DNA from: Crossaster papposus
Lineage: Eukaryota > Echinodermata > Asteroidea > Velatida > Solasteridae
Reading direction: 5' to 3'
Assembly: GCA_037893245.1 (NCBI GenBank)
Contig: JBAIAA010000698.1
Location: forward strand, 248,001-312,000
Length of the DNA stretch: 64,000 bases
Shown here piece by piece: positions 1 to 7,816 of the stretch. The position numbers and the translations under genes are program-made. A model generated the notes under the pieces. The model was given only the letters and a program-made list of their open reading frames with translations, had not been told where the DNA came from and ran no database searches. Numbering within the stretch: position 1 is the stretch's first letter; every line of letters starts with the position of its first letter.

Positions 1-299
1 TAACGTTAACAAAAATATAGCATGTAAATTGTACATGTACTATAGGCATTACATTCCTTCTTATTCCTCCATGGTGTAAGCAACATACCAGATGCCTGTC
101 TGATTATAGTTTGGGTTATTCCTGCAATAAGCCAATTCACTATTTCCGCGGCGCAAGGCATGCTGGGTAAATTGTCAAAGGTCACGAAAGATAAACAAAT
201 TGCGTTGTCAGCGGTAAAACTCCCTTGCAAAAAACTAACGATAGTGTGGCAATTTCTGGGCATAACATGCGATATTTCTGTTTTGTTTTTTTAAGTAGA
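1..299. promoter_or_regulatory. Promoter-like upstream region
   Basis: No convincing gene is seen here. The stretch holds a CCAAT box (132-136, gCCAATtc), a CG-rich patch (146-153) and a ZNF143/Staf-like site (listed separately), a combination typical of animal promoters. It could drive a gene leaving to the left of the window or a transcript running right. The 85-codon frame on the minus strand across 6-263 has no recognisable motif and is treated as chance. A TACATGTA-type octamer lies near 31-40. Confidence 0.45.
152..169 (-). promoter_or_regulatory. ZNF143/Staf-like binding site
   Basis: The plus strand reads cgcaaggcatgctgggta; on the minus strand this is tACCCAGCATGCCTTGCG. It closely matches the long consensus bound by the zinc-finger factor ZNF143/Staf in animal promoters (CCCA-x-x-ATGC-x-TTGCG core), as recalled from the family. 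A CCAAT box lies 16 bp to its left. Which gene it serves is inference. Confidence 0.6.
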
Positions 300-336
300 A
301 TGGAAGATCTTACATTAGAACTTCTTAGAAGAGACA
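300..336 (+). CDS. Possible short first coding exon, ending at a GTAAGC donor
   Basis: An ATG at 300 opens 12 codons (MEDLTLELLRRD plus one base) and is followed by a good donor, GTAAGC, at 337. It lies about 130 bp downstream of the ZNF143-like site, where a first exon would be expected. It leaves in phase 1 and does not join in frame to the acceptor-like tag at 888-890 just before the transposase ATG, so any partner exon is unknown. This may be chance. Confidence 0.22.
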
Positions 337-893
337 GTAAGCACGTTCGTTTCCACAAATGACAACAAATTATCTAAAATACGGCGACGGTAACGGTGGT
401 CTAAACACATGTAAAAGATACGCGGGTGTACATGTATGTTTATCTTCGAAAAGCAGTCGTCAGGTCATGTAACGGACATGCGCAGTTGCAATAGTGAATC
501 AGCTTATTAAAAAAAAATAGCGTACATGCATAGAGTACTCGTCGTAAGTAAAAATAGTATAGTGGTCGAGTAGAGTACTAATAGTACTCGGTAGCCGTAC
601 TGCTTTTTATTTATTGTTGTATTTACTTTAATTTAGACCTCTGATTTATGTATTGTCAATCCTACAGTACTATAGGCTATAGTCGGAAGAGTATGCTTTT
701 ATAGCTCCCAATTTGGTTTGGTTAGTATTTTACTTTAGTTGAGTCTTTTCAAGCTTTTCCAGTATAAGGCCTAGGCTTTTTTTATGAGGTTTGGTTCCCA
801 GTAACTGTGAGCCCTTGGGACAACTGTGTACATGTATTAACAACGTTGCTTGTTAATTTGAACCGTTGTACTTGCACATACTCACTGTAGAGC
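337..893. other. Non-coding stretch upstream of transposase
   Basis: AT-rich sequence with no convincing coding frame. It contains a perfect short palindrome at 573-589 (arms gagtact/agtactc around aat) inside a patch with several agtactc words, and TACATGTA-type octamers near 429 and 831. A possible acceptor (ctcactgtag, ending 890) lies directly before the transposase start codon, so a 5' non-coding exon is possible. Confidence 0.5.
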
Positions 894-2879
894 ATGGAAA
901 AAGAGCAGTCTTGGTGGACACTGCGCCGTAGAGCCAGAGCTGAAGTGGATCGTCAAAATCAACAGAATGTAGAAATTGAACATGAACAAAATGAGTTGGG
1001 CCAAAACATACATGTAGAGGTAACCCATGTAGGTGACATTGAATCTGACAGCATAAATAATGATTTACATAATCATGATACAGTAGGAGGACTATCAGAC
1101 GTAGAGTCTGTTGTTGGTTTAGAATTGGATAGGCCAACTGAAGTTGTCAACAATTTAGGCATACTTTCTGATTCAGACAGTCTGGAGTTCGAGGGTGATG
1201 ATAATTTCAACCAAGAAGAATTTGAAAGGGCCCTGGAAAATAATATTGGCAGTGATGATGACAGTTTTGATGGAAATGATGACTTTGTCGAGGGTGATAG
1301 GCCTAATCCAGTTGTTGGTCTCGAGCAACGTTTGTCAAGGTGGGCCACTGAATTTCACAACCATGTGTCTCACGCTGCCCTTTCTGGTTTGTTAGCTACC
1401 CTTAGGCCTGATCATCCTAATCTCCCCAAAGATCCCAGGACACTTCTATCTACAGATGTCCGTCAAGATATAATAAGGTTAGCTGGTGGAGAGTACTACC
1501 ATTTTGGGATAAAAGAAAGTGTTTTAGCAAAGCTTTCATCATATCCCCGTGATTATACTGCTAATCTTTTGGAAATATCACTCGATATCAATATAGATGG
1601 TCTACCCCTCTTCAAGAGCTCCTCTGGTCAATTATGGCCTATTCTTGGTTTGATAAAAAACTTACCGGTGAAGGACCCGTTTGTCATAGGTATCTATTAT
1701 GGCATGAGAAAACCAGCTGATGTAACTGAGTATTTGTCATACTTTGTTGAGAATGTACGCTCCCTTGCAGAAAGTGGTCTGAACTTCTCAGGAATTAACT
1801 TCCCTGTAGTCATATCGGCTTTCATCTGTGATGCACCTGCTAGAGCGTTTCTCAAACAGATTAAGGGCCATTCAGGATATTATGCATGTGAGCGGTGCAC
1901 CCAGCGTGGAGTTTATTTGAAAAAGGTAACTTTTCCGTCAACTGATTCACCTCTACGGACTGATGAACTGTTTTCTGAAATGGCATATGAAAATCACCAA
2001 AGTGGGCGTTCTCCACTTTTGAACATACCTGCTGTAAAATTAGTGACACAGTTTCCATTAGACTATATGCATCTAATTTGTCTTGGTGTTACACGAAGAT
2101 TGATCTTGCTATGGAAGAGGGGTCCCTTAAGATGTCGCATCGGTGCTCAGTCTGTCGAGGAGATATCCGAGTTGTTAGTTTCACTGAAAGGTTTTGTCCC
2201 TCGAGAATTTGCCAGGAAGCCTAGGTCTCTAATGGAAAGTGATAGGTGGAAGGCGACCGAGTTTCGGCAGTTTCTGTTGTACTCGGGCCCAGTTGTGCTA
2301 TCACGAACCCTGCCTGATGCAATGTACAAGAACTTCTTGATTTTGTCAGTTGCAGTTCACATCTTGTTGAGTTCTCGCTTGTGTAAACCTACCCTTCTTG
2401 ATCATGCAAAAGTCCTTCTAGTGAATTTTGTTGAACATTTCGGCGACTTGTATGGGAAGGACAACATTGTTTACAATGTGCATAGTCTTATTCATGTTCC
2501 TCAGGATGCTGTTCAGTATGGGCCTCTAGACAATGTATCCGCCTTCCCTTTTGAGAACTATCTAGGGAAGCTAAAAACATTGGTCAGAAAACCCTCTCAA
2601 CCCTTGCAGCAAATTGTACGAAGGCTTTCTGAAAAAAGGGATCATGGTGTTGGTGGGCCAAAAAAGGTTGATCGTTTGAAGGGAAAGCATACAAATGGCC
2701 CTGTACCCCGAGAACTTTCTGATAATATTTGTCAGCAGTATCAAGAGCTAAATGGTAAATTTGGTTGCATAAAAATTACTTGCCATGCTGACAACTGTGT
2801 TGAAGTGCAGGGAAAGGTTGTTGTGGTTAAAAATATAGTTGTGCATGAGGGAACCGAGTACATTGTGTGTGAGGTTTAG
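894..2879 (+). CDS. CACTA-like (Tnp2/DUF4218-type) transposase, main frame
   Basis: A 661-codon frame encodes a DNA transposase of the animal CACTA/EnSpm-like type. It starts with a short basic segment (WWTLRRRAR, residues 7-15), then an acidic, Ser/Asp-rich stretch (about 44-135). The conserved body includes RWATEF (149-154), LPKDPRTLL (177-185), CDAPARAF (312-319), a Cys pair YACERC (C332, C335), DYMHLICLG (390-398), WKATEFRQFLLYSGP (452-466), YNVHSLIHV (527-535) and SAFPFENYLG (549-558). These blocks are recalled from invertebrate transposase-domain proteins. The acidic triad is not assigned. ATG 894 is taken because an in-frame stop lies at 888-890. The family's usual C-terminal end is missing here but appears in the next frame, so the copy is broken or carries a base error. 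Class assignment is less sure than 'transposase'. Confidence 0.85.
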   Translation: MEKEQSWWTLRRRARAEVDRQNQQNVEIEHEQNELGQNIHVEVTHVGDIESDSINNDLHNHDTVGGLSDVESVVGLELDRPTEVVNNLGILSDSDSLEFEGDDNFNQEEFERALENNIGSDDDSFDGNDDFVEGDRPNPVVGLEQRLSRWATEFHNHVSHAALSGLLATLRPDHPNLPKDPRTLLSTDVRQDIIRLAGGEYYHFGIKESVLAKLSSYPRDYTANLLEISLDINIDGLPLFKSSSGQLWPILGLIKNLPVKDPFVIGIYYGMRKPADVTEYLSYFVENVRSLAESGLNFSGINFPVVISAFICDAPARAFLKQIKGHSGYYACERCTQRGVYLKKVTFPSTDSPLRTDELFSEMAYENHQSGRSPLLNIPAVKLVTQFPLDYMHLICLGVTRRLILLWKRGPLRCRIGAQSVEEISELLVSLKGFVPREFARKPRSLMESDRWKATEFRQFLLYSGPVVLSRTLPDAMYKNFLILSVAVHILLSSRLCKPTLLDHAKVLLVNFVEHFGDLYGKDNIVYNVHSLIHVPQDAVQYGPLDNVSAFPFENYLGKLKTLVRKPSQPLQQIVRRLSEKRDHGVGGPKKVDRLKGKHTNGPVPRELSDNICQQYQELNGKFGCIKITCHADNCVEVQGKVVVVKNIVVHEGTEYIVCEV

Positions 2880-3072
2880 GACTTGCAGTGACTTTTTTGT
2901 GTATCCTATTCCTTCCCAGGAAATTGGGATTTTGAAAGTATCTGATTGTCACTGGCGAACTGAATTTACACGTGTGACAGAAATCACTGGGAAAGTTGTT
3001 CTTCTTCCTCTCATAGTTGCAGGTGGTCCAAGACAAACTTATGTAGCTGCCCCGTTTCTGCATTCACCGTAA
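2865..3072 (+). pseudogene. C-terminal end of the transposase in the +1 frame
   Basis: After the stop at 2,877-2,879, coding-like sequence goes on one base out of register: FRTCSDFFVYPIPSQEIGI, then ITGKVVLLPL and TYVAAPFLH, ending with TAA at 3,070-3,072. The pattern of an FF-x-YP-x-PS-x-x-x-GI block, then K-V-x-LP, then a PxLH end is how I recall this transposase family finishing. The upstream frame ends EYIVCEV, exactly where that block should begin, so I infer a single-base frame break between about 2,860 and 2,880. An alternative is a tiny intron, but I see no suitable site pair. Confidence 0.6.
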
Positions 3073-3312
3073 AATTTAGGTTATGTATGCTTTCTGCAAA
3101 TCTGTGGCTATGGCAATTTACATGTACATCATTGCTACACTACATTATATTATCATGCTGAAGTTACTCATTTCAATTTTTTGTAACTGGGAATTCAGGG
3201 AATTCACATCACATTTGTACACATTAACCCTGGTTGTGATGTCTGTTTATACAAACAAGATTGTGACTCCAACAATTATTTTAGTCCATTTATTACTTTT
3301 AAGGAAAAAATC
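3073..3312. other. Spacer between transposase and DUF4806-like gene
   Basis: About 240 bp of AT-rich sequence with no family match. A 100-codon frame crossing it (3,083-3,385) is hydrophobic, matches nothing I know and conflicts with the better-supported exon at 3,313. It must hold the transposase 3' end and the start of the next transcript. No clear TATA box or AATAAA is seen. Confidence 0.4.
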
Positions 3313-3541
3313 ATGGCTGATGAGCTTAAACAATACACGGTGGTTGAATTCACTAAAGAGGATCCAAAAGAGGTGGATGTTGTAGCCAGCAATTGGTTAC
3401 ACGCTTTTCGTTCAAGCGACTTGTGCAAAACCTTCTGGCCTCCAACCAAGAAGCAGGACACACTCAGGAAGCTGGTCATTCAGCGAACAGATCCAACTGA
3501 CTCTTGGATTGAGTGTGACGTCAGGGTTATGTTCAGCACAG
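3313..3541 (+). CDS. DUF4806-type gene, first coding exon
   Basis: Starts MADELKQYTVVEF in a good Kozak setting (atcATGG). It carries the family's N-terminal module: a V-V-E-F strand, an acidic turn, VVASNWL, then CKTFWPPTKK and a W-x-x-x-x-VRVMF strand. The exon ends at 3,541 before a GTATGA donor in phase 1. Without splicing the frame would run only to a stop near 3,609. Confidence 0.7.
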
Positions 3542-6500
3542 GTATGAACTGTTTCCTAAATTACTTCTTAAATTGTATGAATTTATCTAATTTCATTTGG
3601 AGTTTCTAATTTTTGATGAGATTTATTTAAATTATTTATTTAAAGGGGAATAATCTGGATGTACGAGTTCAAATTAGTACTGTGTTGTAGTACAATACTG
3701 TCACACAATACATTGTGTGACAGTATACAAATAATGAATGTTTATGAGTGCGATGGTAAGAATAATTTCATTCGGTGACAGAAGGCATGTTTTATTCCGC
3801 GAAGCAAAGCCCGAGTGGAATAAAATTCTTTCCATCACACGAATGTGAAACATTCATTTTTTGTTTTATACAATGCCTGAATAAATCAGCGTCAGCATCG
3901 CCTACGAGTTCAAATATTTCGTCGTCGGTTAAAAGAACAAACCGCGGCAGTTCGGGTAACTCGGCCGCCATGTGTCAATGACAGCGCTGCTGTAACGTCA
4001 CCACGTGGCAGTGACATTAGAGAAGGTCTTTTGGTTCTATCAATATATGCACCGTTTGATAGAACTATGTTTTATAACGTTTTGGGCGGTGCGGGTGATG
4101 GGTCGCATATAATTCCATGCACGTGGTACTGGACTTGCCCTCTGTATTCCTTTATTATTTTCAATTTACTTTCAGCAATCAGTTTGATTTGATTTTCATT
4201 CCTTCCAGATGAGCACAGAATATGCAAAATTAAGTTTGTAATGCTGTGGAGATGGCTAAGGTTTTTATTAAAAATACTACAGAAAGCCTGCAAAAGCCTG
4301 TTTTGAATAAATTCTACTGTAGGTATAAACACCTTCAAATTGCATGTATTTATTTAAAGTTTGCTTGTCAATTAGTGGCACCTTATATAGCACTGCTATA
4401 AGTGCAAACCAAAAGTGACAGAACCCTGCTCAGATTGCAATCATGTTTGAAACTTGTTTGTTGCAGTACTTGTTTTCATTGGGCATTACATACATGTACA
4501 AAACTGGCAACTTTCAGAAAGTGCAGCAAACTCAAGTCCCTGGATCCACTTCTATCTGACATAAAACGTGAGATTAGCACTGTGCTCTGATTACAAATGA
4601 TTTATAAAACCTAACATTTCAAACATTTTGTGCAGACCAAATCCAAGATATCACAGTGATAGCAGTTCAGAAGATGAAGTAATTCCACGTGCCAAGTCCC
4701 AGAAGAAATCGTCAGTACCTACAAGGCTTCCTGCTCCTCCAGCAATTTCATTTCAAACCCCAAAACGGCGCTTAGGATCGGCACCAAGTCCATTACCCTC
4801 AGGCTCTCAGCATTTCAGATCAGAAAGCCCGTGCACCTCCTCGTCGTTAGGCCTTTTATCAAGGTCTCCATCTCCAGCAGAAAGTGCAGGTAACTATGTC
4901 ATCATTGTAACGTGTTTTCATAGAAAAAAGTCTATATAAGATGTGTCCCAGAAAAAAACGTGTTGATTAATAGGATTCATCACAGCTTGTCTAGTACCAG
5001 TTAGCCAGTACAGTCAACTCTCGTTAATACAAACCCGACTCTGCATGTATGTGCACTGTGAATGGGACCGACTCTTCACCTAAATAAAAAAATTGATATG
5101 ACAAACACTTTTGCTAGATCTGGTTCAGTTTGTATTAAAGTGAGTCGACTGTATTGTCTTCTTCATTAATACAGATCTAAGATCAGTGAACGTCAAGTTG
5201 GAGGAGGTGAAACATGAACTGCGGGAGAACCGGAAGCTTATACGTGCTGTGCTCAACTTCCTTCGCAACCAGGAAGCAGATAAGGCTACAGAAGAGCATG
5301 GTCTTCCGGATGGTCTGGTTCTTCACCTCGTCTGAGCAACTTCAGCACCTTGAAGAACGCCTAGCAAAGGAGGCAGCTGTCCAGAAAACCATGGTACAAA
5401 TTTAACATGTACTCTTGATTTTAAAATAGCAGCTCTCACCGACATGAAATCTGAAGGTTGGTGGCACCTCACGACTCCAAGAACGCCAGGTGTACGTACG
5501 TGCTTGTTGCCGCGAAGTGTGTAGGCAGGTTTCGGTCACTTCGCCCATTTGCCACTTCGCATTTTACCACTTCACCCACGCGCCACTTCGCCCCCGCAAG
5601 TGTACAGATGGATAAACATGTATGATGTATCATGTACATGTATGTATGTACGCATCAGTCATTTACAAAGCAATTTGTTGACTTCAAACAAAATTTTGGC
5701 TTGCAGTACTGACTAAAAATGAAAAACATAAATCCCGATGCGCATTGGAGCTGGAGTTTCCCAAACTAATTGAATTCCATGATTGTAACAATGACCTGTG
5801 TTTAATTAGGTCAACATTTTGGAAAGTGGTTTTGTGAGTTACTACCTTGTTTTTGGTTGTAATCCCTTCTTTACACGTTAAAAGCTTGAAATAACAATGA
5901 TTTATGTATTGTGTGGGCCTAGCTAGCGCCTTGGTGAAATATTTCACATGTGGAAAATCCATCTAGTAACATGCAACATAAAAGTAGACATCATGCCGAT
6001 GATGGAAAGCGGTGAAGGTTCTGAATTAGCTCCATGAGTGGGTGTGTGCGCATGTGCTTACGTTTCTACACGTGCGTAAGAACTTGGGCATTGGCGAAGA
6101 GTGGCGAAAGTGCGGTTGCTGTTAGCAGGCAGAATTCAAAACTTGTACATGTAACCTGTACACAAAATGTTGTCAGTATCCTAAACATGCAAGGATATAT
6201 TTTTAATGAATATTTCCTCTTTTTTCAGGTCATGTACCTCAGTAAATGTGGGGGTCTCAATCTAAAGGATACCATTTCCCGTATTATGGGATCGCTTCTG
6301 ACACCCGAGGTAGCAGTTCTCTACAACTGGTGTGGGCAGCGTGGCCCTAAGCAGAAATTTTCTGGGCTGAAGGCGGTTGTGAATATGATATTTGGTAAGT
6401 ATAAAAATACTATAAATAAGGGTTTTCATTTCCCTGCGTAAAGTATTATTGTAATATTACAACTTGCTCAGTGCATTCAAGGGCAAGTGATGAAATTCAC

Positions 6501-7275
6501 AAGCTGCCCAGGTTTGTCGGGAAAGTATAACACTAACTTTACCATCACACTGACGCAAGATTATAACGATGGTCTAATTTATTCGTAGTCATGATTTTCA
6601 ACAAAATAAATTGTTTGAAGATATGGAATTTTGAGCCTTGTGCATCACTAGCACCGGACGTAAAAAGGTAATGAGGTTCACTTGTTACTAATTCCACAGA
6701 AGACAAACGATGAAGGGATAGATTTGTCTAGTTGTCATGGTATAGGAGGAATCAGATGTTTAGGAATATCAGGGCCACACAAGAGGATGTACAATGTATA
6801 TACATGTATACACGCTGCACACGCACAGTTTTTTCGAGATTCAAAACGGATGACGCATAAACACACCACTGGCAAGGCCAGAAAAGTCTGTCAGCAGTAA
6901 GCGAAACCAAAAATGTCATGGGTGTGCTTCCTGGTACAATCGGCCTGAACTCGCCTTGGATCGAGTTTCGTTAAAAATAGTCCTGCGCCTCGGTGAATGT
7001 TACAATAATCTCGGCGCAAACTGGGAAATGAAAACATTAAGTTGATTTACAATTTTTGGTTTTGTTTTCTTTCAGATTCTGTGTTGCGGAATATTCCGAC
7101 TTCTATGGTAAACTTAGCCCAAGTGGAGGAAGAGGTGCAAACATACCTCAAGTACGTCTATCAGAAGATACGCTACAACAAAGCACAGCGGAAGACGCAG
7201 ACAGGTGGGGTAAGAGGGGAAGCACCTGCAGATATGCCAGCACCGACACACAGCTCGGAATCTGATACCGATTAA
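3313..7275 (+). CDS. Spliced DUF4806-type gene (at least five exons)
   Basis: Conceptual exons: 3,313-3,541; 4,636-4,889; 5,175-5,393; 6,229-6,394; 7,076-7,275, totalling about 355 residues. The N-terminal module (YTVVEF, SNWL, FWPPTKK) and the C-terminal block (YLSKCGGLNLKDTISRIM, LYNWCGQRGPKQKFSGLK) are the hallmarks I recall for DUF4806 proteins, which often accompany transposase genes in invertebrates. The molecular role of the family is unknown; nucleic-acid binding or help in transposition is only inference. Donors are GTATGA, GTAACT, GTACAA and GTAAGT; acceptors end in CAG. Phases agree at the last three junctions (4,889/5,175; 5,393/6,229; 6,394/7,076) but not at the first, so an exon is probably missing from my model between 3,541 and 4,636. 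Exon 5,175-5,393 has a one-base frame break. The gene lies 240 bp downstream of the transposase on the same strand. Confidence 0.7.
3695..3726. repeat. Perfect 32-bp palindrome
   Basis: Two 15-bp arms (atactgtcacacaat and its exact reverse complement) around a 2-bp centre, ac. It directly abuts the foldback element at 3,733 and may be part of it, for example two inverted ends brought together. Confidence 0.85.
3733..3858. repeat. Imperfect foldback (MITE-like) element
   Basis: The left arm begins aatgaatgttt and the right arm ends aaacattcatt, its reverse complement. The match continues inward: a gtg-x-gatgg-x-aagaat block on the left pairs with attctttccatcac on the right. The centre (about 3,797-3,820) reads ccgcgaagcaaagcccgag. 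No coding capacity. A hairpin with 10-bp arms (gttctatcaa 4,034-4,043; ttgatagaac 4,056-4,065) lies 175 bp downstream and may belong to the same or a second small element. Confidence 0.6.
4034..4065. repeat. Hairpin, 10-bp perfect arms
   Basis: Arms gttctatcaa and ttgatagaac enclose a 12-base loop. It sits within the first intron of the DUF4806-type gene. Its role is unknown; it may be the remnant of a small inverted-repeat element. Confidence 0.6.
4636..4889 (+). CDS. DUF4806-type gene, Ser/Pro-rich middle exon
   Basis: Encodes a low-complexity linker: PNPRYHSDSSSEDEVIP, then many Ser, Pro and basic residues (LPAPPAIS, KRRLGSAPSPLPSG, SRSPSPAES). Acidic-Ser followed by Ser-Pro linkers are usual between the two conserved ends of DUF4806 proteins. 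The acceptor ends at 4,635 (ttttgtgcag) and the donor is GTAACT at 4,890, leaving phase 1, which matches the next exon. The true 5' border could instead be 4,671, which would fit exon 1 directly. Confidence 0.6.
5011..5151. mobile_element. pogo/Tigger-like MITE, 141 bp
   Basis: Terminal inverted repeats: left cagtcaactctcgttaat, right attaaagtgagtcgactg, imperfect over about 24 bp. TA dinucleotides flank both ends (5,009-5,010 and 5,152-5,153), the target duplication typical of Tc1/mariner-pogo elements. There is no coding sequence. It lies in an intron, ending about 22 bp before the acceptor at 5,174. Its ends resemble those of the remnant near 8,439. Confidence 0.8.
5175..5393 (+). CDS. DUF4806-type gene, coiled-coil exon with a frame break
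   Basis: Phase-1 entry gives DLRSVNVKLEEVKHELREN, then RKLIRAVLNFLRN and GLPDGLVLHL, a helical segment typical of the part just before the DUF4806 domain. After HL the frame meets TGA, but one base further along the sequence reads SSEQLQHLEERLAKEAAV, which is the expected continuation, and exits in phase 0 at GTACAA. I infer one extra base, or two missing, near 5,317-5,325. It may be a real mutation or a consensus error. Confidence 0.6.
5394..6228 (+). other. Intron with CACTTCGC-type repeats
   Basis: An 835-bp intron between GTACAA and a strong pyrimidine-rich acceptor (cctcttttttcag). It contains a short direct-repeat cluster (5,537-5,592) and, 500 bp further on, the same words inverted (6,091-6,116). 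No exon is needed here because the phases on either side already agree. Confidence 0.6.
5537..5592. repeat. Four copies of (c)cacttcgcc at 15-16 bp spacing
   Basis: Copies start near 5,538, 5,553, 5,569 and 5,584 (cacttcgccc, cacttcgcat, cacttcaccc, cacttcgccc). The reverse-complement words ggcgaag and ggcgaaagtg occur at 6,093-6,112. Together they could be the subterminal repeats of a small element of about 575 bp within this intron; that is inference. Confidence 0.5.
6229..6394 (+). CDS. DUF4806 domain exon
   Basis: Encodes YLSKCGGLNLKDTISRIM, GSLLTPEVAVLYNWCGQRG and PKQKFSGLKAVVNMIF. This is the core signature of DUF4806: a YLS-x-x-GG turn, an NLKD helix, an LLT helix, the Y-N-W-x-G motif and a K-x-F-x-x-LK helix. 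Entry phase 0, exit phase 1 at a consensus GTAAGT. This exon is the strongest single piece of evidence for the family. Confidence 0.8.
6395..7075 (+). other. Intron, 681 bp
   Basis: It runs from GTAAGT to a pyrimidine-rich acceptor (gttttctttcag). No recognisable coding or repeat element. It includes a TACATGTA-type octamer near 6,802 (tatacatgtatac). Frames inside it, for example 6,682-6,900, show no family match. Confidence 0.65.
7076..7275 (+). CDS. DUF4806-type gene, last exon
   Basis: Phase-1 entry gives DSVLRNIPTSMVNLAQVEEE, then VQTYLKYVYQKIRYNKAQRK and a low-complexity tail ending SSESDTD, stop TAA at 7,273-7,275. A final helix with a YL-K-x-x-x-x-K-x-R pattern after the core is what I recall for the end of DUF4806 proteins. 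Confidence 0.65.
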
Positions 7276-7575
7276 TAATGCGAGCAGACGACGTTACGGT
7301 TAAATTTTGGCTTTTTAGATGAAGATAATTAGAAGCTTTTTCAGTGCTTTTGTTTTTATTCCATTCACTATATTAATCTGGTTACATAACGACTTACTAG
7401 GTTTTACCTGATCAAACCAATTGCACAATCAAACATTATTTTGACTTATTAGGTATTTCCAGATTACATGTTGGTTTAAAAAATGCATTTACATTTTGTC
7501 AGTGTATATTGTGTTATATTGTGTATGCGTAAGCTTCATACTTTTGTATAAAGGGGCTTGCTTTAATTCCCTGGG
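7276..7575. other. 3' flank of the DUF4806-type gene
   Basis: AT-rich with no coding signal. No AATAAA lies close to the stop. The nearest candidates downstream are ATTAAA at 7,868-7,873 and AATAAA at 7,905-7,910, beyond the foldback element, so a transcript ending there would carry the foldback in its 3' UTR. Confidence 0.4.
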
Positions 7576-7816
7576 CTATAGACGATGTGCCTCTGTTTAC
7601 ATCTGTATTCAAATGTGCCTGGCAGTATGCGCACGCATCATGTTTTACATACATTTGGTCAAGAGTTGACATCAGGTCACATAATTCAAAGGCGATCTGA
7701 CCTGCGACGTCACTCTTTAAGCAAACTTTATGTAAAACACGATGGGTGCGCATCACTGCCGGGCACATTTGAATACAGATGTAAACACGTGACGTCAGAG
7801 GAAACATCGTCTATAA
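7576..7816. mobile_element. Foldback element (MITE-like), about 240 bp
   Basis: Nearly the whole stretch folds on itself. Outer arms are ctatagacgatg (7,576-) and catcgtctataag (-7,816); further in, tttacatctgtattcaaatg pairs with catttgaatacagatgtaaa, and gttttacata pairs with tatgtaaaac. The match continues weakly to the centre near 7,696 (gagttgacatcaggtca against tgacctgcgacgtcactc). Both strands therefore have short spurious frames (7,514-7,807 minus, 7,585-7,836 plus). No target duplication was identified. Class unknown. Confidence 0.75.

Larger units (their letters stand above)
3542..4635 (+). other. Intron region (possibly hiding one exon)
   Basis: It lies between a phase-1 donor and an acceptor (ttttgtgcag) that needs phase 2. 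It should therefore hide an exon whose length is one more than a multiple of three, or the true acceptor is another CAG (ending 4,670 gives phase 1). Acceptor-like sites at 4,208, 4,466 and 4,517 gave no convincing exon when I translated them. The intron also contains a palindrome and a foldback element (listed separately). Confidence 0.45.

Noticed and set aside
853-1348. Minus-strand frames opposite the start of the transposase
   Set aside because: They are antisense shadows of the conserved plus-strand coding sequence.
2860-2885. Programmed ribosomal frameshift in the transposase
   Set aside because: No slippery heptamer lies just before the stop; the T-run (2,891-2,896) is downstream of it. 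A base change or error is simpler.
2827-3063. Minus-strand 78-codon frame over the transposase C-terminus
   Set aside because: The plus strand carries family-like residues here; the minus frame has none.
3083-3385. 100-codon hydrophobic frame between the two genes
   Set aside because: It overlaps the better-supported first exon of the DUF4806-type gene in another frame and matches no family I know.
5260-5345. A tiny intron removing the frame break in the DUF4806-type exon
   Set aside because: Candidate GT and AG sites would define an intron of about 40-60 bp with no pyrimidine tract or branch-like sequence.
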